Position numbers and translations under genes: made by a program. From positions 122,244-135,846 of the forward strand of contig CAMPET010000037.1 of NCBI GenBank assembly GCA_946803715.1: a stretch of DNA of 13,603 nucleotides, given 5' to 3'. The notes beneath the pieces were generated by a model. That model did no database searches, was not told the DNA's origin, and worked only from the letters and a program-made list of their open reading frames with translations. How positions within the stretch are numbered: the first letter of the stretch is position 1; each line of letters starts with the position of its first letter. Source of the stretch: Beroe ovata. Lineage: Eukaryota; Ctenophora; Nuda; Beroida; Beroidae. Of this stretch, positions 1-5,350 are shown piece by piece.

Positions 1-189
1 CACTGACACCACTTTCTGACACCACTTCCTCACTACACTGACACCACTTCCTCACTACACTGTCACCACTTTCTGACACCACTCCCTCACTACACTGACA
101 CCACTTTCTGACACCACTCCCTCACTACACTGACACCACTCTCTGACACCACTCTCTGACACCACTCTGATACCACTTTCTGACACCCC
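1..189. repeat. 35-bp composite minisatellite (CTGACACCACTTT-type)
   Basis: A tandem array is built from a 13-14-bp subunit close to CTGACACCACTTT. It is organised into roughly 35-bp higher-order units that end in CCCTCACTAC (copies near 2-36, 58-92 and 93-127). The copy near 37-57 is shortened by one subunit, and the right end is degenerate. The array is cut by the window start and stops about 15 bases before a splice acceptor, so it lies in an intron of the gene to its right. Confidence 0.9.
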
Positions 190-205
190 CTTGTCACGCC
201 GCCAG

Positions 206-338
206 GTTAGAGCTCGCTGCTGCACGACACAGCCTCGGAACAAAGCAGGCAGAGCTGACATTTGTTGCCGAGGACTTGTTTGACAAGAGTGTCAATGATG
301 ATATTGATGTAAGGTTATCAGCCACGGAGGAAAAACAC
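206..338 (+). CDS. Internal exon of an unrecognised coiled-coil-like protein gene (exon i)
   Basis: An acceptor (CGCCGCCAG) precedes base 206 and the consensus donor GTGAGT follows base 338. The frame from base 207 is open for 44 codons. It begins LELAAARHSLGTKQAEL and continues through FVAEDLFDKSVNDDID to SATEEKH. The exon is charged and Ala/Glu/Leu-rich, visibly more GC-rich than the surrounding DNA, and ends in phase 0, matching the next exon. Two other exons at 592-681 and 1615-1752 join it without a frame break, which is the main support that this is a real gene. The 5' part lies outside the window. I do not recognise the family; amphipathic helix content is inferred from the spacing of hydrophobic residues. 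The acceptor has a weak pyrimidine tract because the minisatellite abuts it. Confidence 0.65.
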
Positions 339-358
339 GTGAGTGAGAATGGAGCAAT

Positions 359-441
359 GAATCTCATTAACTCAGTAAATCTTATTATCTCAGTAAATCT
401 CATTAACTAAGTAAATCTCATTTGCTTATTAAATCTCATTC
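359..441. repeat. 18-bp intronic minisatellite (AAATCTCATTAACTCAGT)
   Basis: About four and a half degenerate copies of an 18-bp unit, AAATCTCATTAACTCAGT, lie inside the intron 339-591, starting about 20 bases after the donor. The unit is unrelated to the arrays in the neighbouring introns. Confidence 0.85.
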
Positions 442-591
442 GATTATAATACAATCAAATCATGCAATCAAGTTTGAGATTTTTCGATTATGATTTATGA
501 CAGATGAATTGGATCAAAAACAGAAAGTACTGACACTCTGAGAGTTGTTATTCTCCATGCAATCCCTGTGCTCACATGTTATCCATTTCAG

Positions 592-681
592 AAGTGGGCT
601 GCTGGCAGGAGGGTAGTTGACAATATCAACTACAAGCTTAATCAGATAGACAGTACCATCAAACAGATTCACTCCCCTCTG
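592..681 (+). CDS. Internal exon of the same coiled-coil-like protein gene (exon ii)
   Basis: The acceptor ATCCATTTCAG precedes base 592 and the donor GTGAGT follows base 681. The exon is exactly 30 codons, phase 0 at both ends, and starts KWAAGRRVVDNINYKLNQID. In the segment after DN, the hydrophobic residues I, L, I, I, I fall in a regular 4-3-4-3 spacing, the signature of a coiled-coil heptad repeat. Phase agreement with exons i and iii and near-ideal splice sites make this a credible exon. Function is unknown. A cytoskeletal, trafficking or scaffold role would be typical of such segments, but that is only inference. Confidence 0.65.
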
Positions 682-693
682 GTGAGTAAATCA

Positions 694-775
694 CCTGATA
701 ATTAGTAATTAACCAGCTGATTAGCCAATTACCCAGCTGATTAGCTAATTACCCAGCTGATTAGCTAATTACCCT
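694..775. repeat. 20-bp intronic minisatellite (CCAGCTGATTAGCTAATTAC)
   Basis: Three near-perfect 20-bp copies (713-732, 733-752, 753-772) follow a degenerate fourth at 694-712. The array starts about 12 bases after the donor of exon ii. The unit contains CAGCTG and the near-palindrome TTAGCTAA. Confidence 0.9.
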
Positions 776-779
776 GATT

Positions 780-1523
780 ATCGTGTGCTACTTATGTGTT
801 CTATTATCTATGTTCCGACAGCAATATTGTTGTTTATTTACCCTTCATATATCTGGTTTTTACCCTTTGTGTTATGGCATTTTATCCGTAACCTTCTTTT
901 TGTCAATTTAACCCAGAAGGGTTAAATTCCCTAGTAGAAAGTATGTGAATTGTGTTTTTGGGTGACGCGAAGACTTGTAACCACTTTTCCCTGTCGTGTG
1001 TGTACAATGTACATTGTGAAGTGTACTTTGTACTATATAATATGTACCTTAAACTACATTCTCAGAGCATAGGATGATGACTTACAAAGTCCTCACAATT
1101 TTTTTAGAATTTTCGTACTTCACAAATTGATGCTTCCCACATCGCGCGTAAATGCTGGTTTGCTAGTGTTACCGCATGAAATTATTATGGAAACTCTGAA
1201 TAATTTATCTGGCATGATTTTATAATTGTTGCTGAACTATGACGTTAAACCGCTCATTGAGCGGTCGCCTGAACTTTGAGAAAGAAGAGAAAATCATTTG
1301 CTGCTGTCAAGAACTTCATGAAATGGAGAGAAATCTGATTTCCAAATTCTAAATTTAAAAGAAGATATCTTCACAATGCCGTGTTGAATGTTGAAATTCT
1401 TGTCATATATGAAGCACCATTATGTGTTTGATGTTCCACTTTCAATTCATCCCACGTGCTTGATGATTCTTCCCTCTCCAACCTGATTTTCCCCTCCCAT
1501 ACATGATTGCCTTGGCAACTACA
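780..1523. other. Long intron sequence, no supported gene
   Basis: This is the body of the roughly 930-base intron between exons ii and iii. An ATG ORF at about 1239-1352 encodes a 37-residue peptide (ends MERNLISKF) and could hide an alternative phase-0 terminal exon, but its acceptor is poor. A short near-palindrome, ACCGCTCA-T-TGAGCGGT, lies at 1249-1265. An acceptor-like CCGACAG near 820 opens a hydrophobic frame that looks like chance in T-rich DNA. Nothing here is strong. Confidence 0.5.
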
Positions 1524-1594
1524 TGCTGATCACACAGAATGCTGATCACACAGAATGCTGAATGCTGATCACACAGAATGCTGGTCACACACAG
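1524..1594. repeat. 16-bp intronic minisatellite (TGCTGATCACACAGAA)
   Basis: Copies at 1524-1539, 1540-1555 and 1563-1578 match TGCTGATCACACAGAA. A 7-bp fragment lies at 1556-1562 and a diverged copy starts at 1579. The array ends about 20 bases before the acceptor of exon iii, where the branch point and pyrimidine tract would sit. Confidence 0.9.
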
Positions 1595-1614
1595 CTATAA
1601 CTCCCAATTCTCAG

Positions 1615-1758
1615 AGGAATACCTACTCACTCAACTCTGATTCACTCCGTAAGACGGTGGATGACGTCACACATCTGACAGCTACCGATCATAGTTGTAA
1701 TGTGGTCAATGATTTGTCCAGTAGTTGTGTGGATACTCCCTACCACGGACAGGTATGA
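1615..1758 (+). CDS. Last recognisable exon of the coiled-coil-like protein gene (exon iii)
   Basis: The acceptor CCCAATTCTCAG precedes base 1615. The phase-0 frame runs 46 codons to a donor-like CAG|GTATGA at 1753. The product begins RNTYSLNSDSLRKTVDDVTH and ends SSSCVDTPYHGQ. The other two frames contain stops. If the donor is not used, the frame reads one valine and stops at TGA 1756-1758, giving a simple terminal exon. If it is used, phase-0 acceptors at 1968-1973, 2006 or 2059 give short alternative C-termini that all stop quickly. Either way the protein ends here. This exon is Ser/Thr/Asp-rich and less helical than the first two. The annotated end includes the read-through stop. The family is unknown. 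Confidence 0.6.
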   Translation, partial: RNTYSLNSDSLRKTVDDVTHLTATDHSCNVVNDLSSSCVDTPYHGQV

Positions 1759-2017
1759 GCGGAAATATGGGTCGGAATTCGGTACTTCATATTTTGTGAG
1801 AATGAGCCCTGAATTGTGATTGTGCTTTTCTTATTGAATTTCAATTTAATGAGATCATGACCAAGTACTGAATTGGGACGAAATTGGGATTGACCCCCTC
1901 ATCCTAAGCCATGATCAGCCCGTGTATCATGTGTGTTCCCTTGGCTATCGTACAGCAGAGTTTACGATGTGTGTGTATGCTTGTGTGTGTGACAACAATC
2001 TTGCAGTGAAGGATGTG

Positions 2018-2023
2018 AATAAA
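2018..2023 (+). terminator. Candidate polyadenylation signal AATAAA
   Basis: A canonical AATAAA lies 260 bases after the read-through stop of exon iii, in a TG-rich stretch of the kind often found near cleavage sites. Further AATAAA motifs occur at 2425-2430 and, overlapping, at 2578-2587, so 3' end choice is open. Confidence 0.45.
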
Positions 2024-2672
2024 ATTTCTTTGTTTCTCACTGAACAATCATCATTTCAGGAGTGATTACTGATTAATACTCTTTTGAGAGGTGACTATAC
2101 AAATACAATGGTTTATTGGTTTGGTATTATAGACATAGGATGAACATTCTCGGATTCGGACTTAGGAGACTCTGACTGAGACTTGGACTGAGAACAATTT
2201 CATGACCCCTGAGACACTAATCAATATCATGAGTATGTGACTGAATATTTGATTTCGTTATTATTTTAATTTTATATGTCATCGTACAACTATTTTTCTA
2301 TCCCGGTTGACCTTGATTGAAGGAATGGTAACCATTATGTACAGTTGATACTGAGGTTTCCACAGAGAGTCATCATTGAATTTTAATTAATTAATTTAAA
2401 AGAGTGTTTCACATATTCTCACAAAATAAACAAGTTTTCATAAGGATTTGTAAATTGTTAGATAGATTTTTACTTGTAAATATATATTCCTTGTGTTTAT
2501 ACTGCGTGTTTATAGGGGTTTCAGATGGTCGGGCAACGGGCATGTCACTTTATTAAAGAGCATTTGAGTACGGGTTTAATAAATAAATTGTGATGCTTAT
2601 TTATTCTGGTTATTAATTGTTAAACTTGATATTCAGCTGTATTAATGTTAGTTACAAACTCTTTCGTTTCAG
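2024..2672. other. AT-rich 3' flank, no supported gene
   Basis: This is AT-rich DNA with additional AATAAA motifs (2425, 2578, 2582) and no long open frame. The acceptor-like CATCATTTCAG at 2049-2059 is followed by GAG TGA, an in-frame stop if joined to exon iii. Otherwise I see no structure. Confidence 0.5.
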
Positions 2673-2866
2673 TTTTCAATTCCATAGAAAGTGGCCGTAC
2701 CTAGCATGTAGTAACTTCGCCAAAGTAGGTAACAGTGAGAAACCCCACTGGCATTATCGAACTGATTGTCATAGTTATTTTTAGTTTAAGTTATACTCTC
2801 CATACTCTCAAAATTATCAAATTCAATTCCAAGCGCTGTGAAAGAAAACTGTACAAAGTCACCCCC
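2673..2866 (+). other. Weak exon-like segments near 2673-2866
   Basis: The acceptor ACTCTTTCGTTTCAG opens a 36-codon frame ending at TAG 2782-2784 (ends NSEKPHWHYRTDCHSYF). A second overlapping frame without an ATG runs into the consensus donor CACCCCC|GTAAGT at 2867 (ends KRCERKLYKVTP). The two frames conflict, so at most one is used. Lengths are within chance expectation for this composition. The donor and acceptor quality is the only reason to list the segment. No homology is recognised. Confidence 0.2.
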
Positions 2867-2872
2867 GTAAGT

Positions 2873-2939
2873 ACAAGTAAGGTAGTTAAGACAAGTGAGG
2901 TAGTTAAGACAAGTGAGGTAGTTAAGACAAGTGAGGTAG
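2873..2939. repeat. 18-bp minisatellite (ACAAGTGAGGTAGTTAAG)
   Basis: Copies at 2873-2890, 2891-2908 and 2909-2926 plus a partial copy to 2939 repeat ACAAGTGAGGTAGTTAAG with almost no divergence. Because the period is a multiple of three, both strands stay open across it and create spurious repetitive peptides (KTSEVV on the plus strand). It begins six bases after a strong GTAAGT donor and ends about 25 bases before the acceptor-like TCATTTCTAG at 2964, so it could fill a short intron. Confidence 0.9.
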
Positions 2940-2964
2940 GTCAGGAGTTGGTGATCATTTCTAG

Positions 2965-3027
2965 TGTTACCAAGGGGAGTACACGTTAGAAGCATGTAAC
3001 CATGACCATGACGTGCTGATGGAGTGA
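2965..3027 (+). other. Possible short terminal exon after the 18-bp minisatellite
   Basis: After TGATCATTTCTAG the phase-0 frame reads 20 codons starting CYQGEYTLEACNHDHD and stops at TGA 3025-3027. This phase matches the GTAAGT donor at 2867. The match is suggestive, but the segment is short and unsupported by homology. Confidence 0.15.
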
Positions 3028-3332
3028 GATTATGAGGACAAGGTTTGGAAATGTGATCGGGGTTCGCATGGATCATCCTCATGGATGAGCTCAGAGATTT
3101 ATAATTTATATCTCATTATACATTCCGGTACAAAGAAATTTTTCCTCCTGGCACAAAGCACTAGATTTTTACTAAAACTTTTTTCAAATCTTAAGTTTCA
3201 GTTCAGATTCAATATTTTAAAAAGTTTATCGAAGAAAATGAGCTTGCAATCTCAATGTTTACTCCATTGGTCGTCGTACGCGGAAAATTGCTGGCTCCAA
3301 ACAGTCAATATAGTCACTAACATCAGTTAGAA
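3028..3332. other. AT-rich spacer, no supported gene
   Basis: It contains an 81-codon ATG frame (3085-3330) rich in F, L, I, K and S, as expected of a chance frame in AT-rich DNA. I see no signal peptide, motif or splice logic, so I leave it uncalled. Confidence 0.4.
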
Positions 3333-3471
3333 ATGGAACAAATGAATCCTCACCCGAAGGAGTGGGTTTATGATATGCCGCATGAATCATATCACGATAC
3401 TCGCCACAGAGTCTGAAGCAAAACTATCAGTTTCTGAAGCAGAACTATCAGAAGAGATGTTACATTGAAAT
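3333..3471 (+). pseudogene. Two abutting coding-like frames, possible broken small gene
   Basis: The first frame (ATG 3333, stop 3414-3416) encodes 27 residues starting MEQMNPHPKEWVYDMPHE. The adjacent frame carries on past that stop as SEAKLSVSEAELSEEMLH to TGA near 3470. Both are polar and unlike the hydrophobic frames usual in the surrounding DNA. A single-base shift around 3405-3412 would join them, suggesting a frameshifted remnant. Alternatively an acceptor (CGCCACAG at 3409) could enter the second frame by splicing. The second frame includes a 21-bp tandem duplication. Both pieces are short and I recognise neither, so this may be chance. Confidence 0.2.
3412..3451. repeat. 21-bp tandem duplication
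   Basis: TCTGAAGCAAAACTATCAG at 3412-3430 recurs at 3433-3451 with one substitution. The period is 21 bases (seven codons), so a coding frame would be preserved across it. Confidence 0.85.
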
Positions 3472-3539
3472 TGAGGGAAATTAATCGATTACTCTAACTA
3501 AGCCCTAACTATAATATAACGCACCATCTCCCTAGAAAA

Positions 3540-3545
3540 TATATA
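3540..3545 (+). promoter_or_regulatory. Candidate TATA box of the lectin gene
   Basis: TATATA within AAAATATATACCGG lies about 145 bases before the lectin start codon. A start site roughly 30 bases downstream would give a leader of about 120 bases containing a five-codon upstream ORF (ATG 3561-3563, stop 3576-3578). TATA-like strings are common in AT-rich DNA, so this is weak. Confidence 0.25.
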
Positions 3546-3688
3546 CCGGAGCCGGGATCAATGGAGTTAGACTTATAGAGGGTTGTGGCGCCGATACACT
3601 GCACATGTTTCTATGATACAGCGATTCCTCTTAAGAGGATCTACAGAACTGCTCCACTCGCACCTTTACAACAATCAAGCTGAACTCG

Positions 3689-4480
3689 ATGATGATGTTG
3701 CTGATACTCATTTCTCTGGTACTGACAACACTCCTCGCTGGGAGTTGGGCTGAGTCTTGCGGTCCTATCCAGCATCTTGGCGGACTTTGCATAGATACAG
3801 ACAACACCGACTACCAGTTTGTCATTCTCACTAGTGAGGGGTGTACTGACAAAGTTTTTTGTCTCACTGCCAACGGAAATCTCCAAGATCAGACGACGGG
3901 ACAATGTCTCACAGCACACGGAAAATATGATGAGGCGATGATGATATTCGGATCTTGCGAATCTGCTACGCAGTGGGAGTTAACGGAGTTTGGATTCAAG
4001 TACAAGTCGACTGACAATGTCTGCTGGCATCCATTGGGGGGGTTGGCTGACCCTGAACCAAACACCTTCGTGGTCGTCCACCAGGGTTGTAACGAGGAAC
4101 GACTCACATTCAAGATTAAAGAGTGTGGAGCGATCCATCACATTGGTGGACTCTGTGTGGACCAAGCCGACGACGAATTTGCCATTTTGACAAGCGCTGG
4201 ATGCAACAGGGAATTCTGCCTCACTGAGGGTGGATCTCTTCAGGATCAATCTAGTAAACTCTGTCTCACAGCAGATGGAACTTATGATGAAGCCATGATC
4301 AAATTCGGATCATGCGACTCTGCCACACAGTGGGAGTTGACGAATGTGGGGTTCAGAATTAGCACTACTGACAATGTCTGCTGGCATCCATTGGGGGGAT
4401 CTGCGAACCCAGACCCAAACACAAACGTGGTCGTTCACAGTGGTTGTAACGAGGAACGACTCACATTCAAGATTTTTTAA
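3689..4480 (+). CDS. Secreted tandem beta-trefoil (ricin-B-type lectin-like) protein
   Basis: This is an uninterrupted 263-codon frame. Residues 1-21 form a signal peptide (hydrophobic core LLILISLVLTTLL, likely cleavage after GSWA). The mature protein is two tandem repeats of about 120 residues (about 22-144 and 145-263). Each has eight cysteines: C24, C34, C52, C58, C73, C90, C112, C134 and C146, C156, C172, C177, C192, C209, C231, C253. Each repeat contains GGLC(I/V)D, FCLT, SATQWEL (a QxW-type motif), DNVCWHPLGG and GCNEERLTFKI, the layout of a ricin-B-type beta-trefoil. It is therefore probably an extracellular carbohydrate-binding lectin with paired disulfides, acting in defence or cell-surface recognition. 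No toxin A-chain, enzymatic or transmembrane domain is present. Three ATGs stand in a row (3689, 3692, 3695); I take the first. It is intronless. The coding assignment is near certain; the exact lectin family is inference. Confidence 0.93.
   Translation: MMMLLILISLVLTTLLAGSWAESCGPIQHLGGLCIDTDNTDYQFVILTSEGCTDKVFCLTANGNLQDQTTGQCLTAHGKYDEAMMIFGSCESATQWELTEFGFKYKSTDNVCWHPLGGLADPEPNTFVVVHQGCNEERLTFKIKECGAIHHIGGLCVDQADDEFAILTSAGCNREFCLTEGGSLQDQSSKLCLTADGTYDEAMIKFGSCDSATQWELTNVGFRISTTDNVCWHPLGGSANPDPNTNVVVHSGCNEERLTFKIF
4010..4474 (+). repeat. Internal duplication within the lectin coding sequence, 357-base offset
   Basis: Bases 4010-4041 are identical to 4367-4398 (32 nt), and 4085-4117 are identical to 4442-4474 (33 nt). 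Both pairs are offset by exactly 357 bases (119 codons). The sequence between and upstream of these blocks is clearly more diverged, so the 3' thirds of the two repeats match at synonymous sites better than the rest. Confidence 0.9.
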
Positions 4481-4596
4481 TCGCTGCAGAAGTACAACTA
4501 TGAATATAATCTATAGATGAATCATTTAGACTATATATCAATATGGACAGGGACTTATTACATGGCATTTTGTTAGTCGGACCGTTTTTGATTTCT

Positions 4597-4628
4597 CTTA
4601 TCAAAATTTAAGCGATATGATTGATAAG
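4597..4628 (+). other. Hairpin in the presumed lectin 3' UTR
   Basis: CTTATCAA (4597-4604) and TTGATAAG (4621-4628) are perfect inverted repeats around a 16-base loop, 117 bases after the lectin stop. No AATAAA or ATTAAA follows the stop before the mobile element; only an AATATA variant near 4503 is present, so the hairpin and its role in 3' end formation are open. Confidence 0.5.
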
Positions 4629-4745
4629 AATGTTCCAATCTGATACTTTTTAATGTTATGTTGTTGTTGCCAGCTGAATCCTGATCGAATGTATTATTAT
4701 ATCTGTCAAACCAATATTGTCATTGATATCTCATATGGGATTCTA

Positions 4746-5150
4746 GGACTGCTTTCCGAAGCGGACTGTTGTCCGAAACGGACTCTTGTCCGAATCTGAG
4801 TTCCGAATTGGTTCCGAAAAAAGCGGACTCTTGTCCGAATTGGACGCTTGTCCGAATTGGACTGTTGTCCGAAAACGTCTCCTAACCCTAACCCTAACCC
4901 TAACCCTAACCCTAATGGAAACAAACGTTAATGCGTGTTATGTGTTCGCAAGCACTCCTGCAGACGTATTCGGACAAGAGTCCGCCGAACGGACTGTTGT
5001 CCGAAACCCGAAAGCCATTTTATATTGCATTGAATAATTGTCATGCAAATTCGGACAAAAGTCCGCCAAATGGATTCTTGTCCGAAGCGGACTGTTGTCC
5101 GAAAACCGAAAATTCGGATTCGGACAAGAGTCTGCTTCGGACAGCAGTCC
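4746..5150. mobile_element. Fold-back / MITE-like element with palindrome arrays and telomeric core
   Basis: The ends are inverted: 4746-4777 and the complement of 5119-5150 match over 32 bases with three mismatches (GGACTGCT...TTGTCCGAA). Each arm is an array of palindromes CGGAC-N4-GTCCG separated by GAA/GC spacers, with about seven per arm. Left copies are near 4746, 4762, 4779, 4803 (degenerate), 4824, 4841 and 4858. Right copies are near 4971, 4990, 5052, 5071, 5088, 5121 and 5138. The core holds a 35-bp telomeric tract and about 50 bases of unique DNA. No transposase is encoded. No clean target-site duplication is visible; an imperfect direct repeat, CTCATAT...CTAGG, flanks it (4730-4747 and 5158-5176). 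The frames are open through the arrays only because the unit lacks stops. Confidence 0.7.
4881..4915. repeat. Interstitial telomeric repeat, (CCCTAA)5.8, perfect
   Basis: Thirty-five bases of uninterrupted CCCTAA repeat are present on the plus strand, TTAGGG on the minus strand. This is the canonical metazoan telomere repeat. The minus strand has five GGG runs spaced by TTA, sufficient for a G-quadruplex. It starts after GAAAACGTCT, immediately inside the left palindrome arm, and ends at ATGGAAACAAACG. Confidence 0.97.
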
Positions 5151-5262
5151 GGTTACCCTCATATATGGTTACTAGGTGATGCAAGTTCTTAATAATTGAC
5201 ATTATTATGATATCAGCTCCGCTTTAATCGGTTTAAATATTATATCAACTCCGATGTTTCAG

Positions 5263-5350
5263 AGCTATTGCCGGCGAAGATTACCACGCTGTACGTCACC
5301 CTTCGGATCATGATGCATCACCTGGAAATAGCTGCATATCATCTAACAAG
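5263..5350 (+). CDS. Orphan exon candidate between TTTCAG and GTAACC
   Basis: The acceptor CCGATGTTTCAG precedes 5263 and the donor AAG|GTAACC follows 5350. One frame (entry with one base, exit in phase 0) is open for 29 codons: it starts AIAGEDYHAVRHPSDHD and ends GNSCISSNK. The other plus-strand frame tested and the minus strand contain stops. The segment is more GC-rich and more polar than its surroundings. A phase-0 continuation exists after GCCCCCACAG at 5785 (37 codons, FHHYTHVGENRVFSVY..., stop 5896-5898). No start exon with a matching phase was found upstream, and 29 open codons alone are not rare here. Confidence 0.3.

Noticed and set aside
55-261. Minus-strand frame over the first minisatellite
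   Set aside because: A repetitive peptide (SESGV) produced by the array, overlapping a well-supported plus-strand exon.
2786-3082. Minus-strand frame with YLTCLN repeats
   Set aside because: It is kept open by the 18-bp minisatellite; its period of three codon multiples explains the repetition.
3689-4480. Possibility that the protein is a ricin-like toxin
   Set aside because: Only the lectin-type repeats and a signal peptide are present. There is no ribosome-inactivating A-chain region.
4730-5176. Target-site duplication CTCATAT...CTAGG around the fold-back element
   Set aside because: The two flanks match only imperfectly, need gaps, and one overlaps the terminal repeat, so I do not claim it as a true duplication.
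4706-5179. Several overlapping frames on both strands across the palindrome arrays and telomeric tract
   Set aside because: The repeat units lack stop codons in several frames, so open frames arise automatically (for example LTLTLT peptides).
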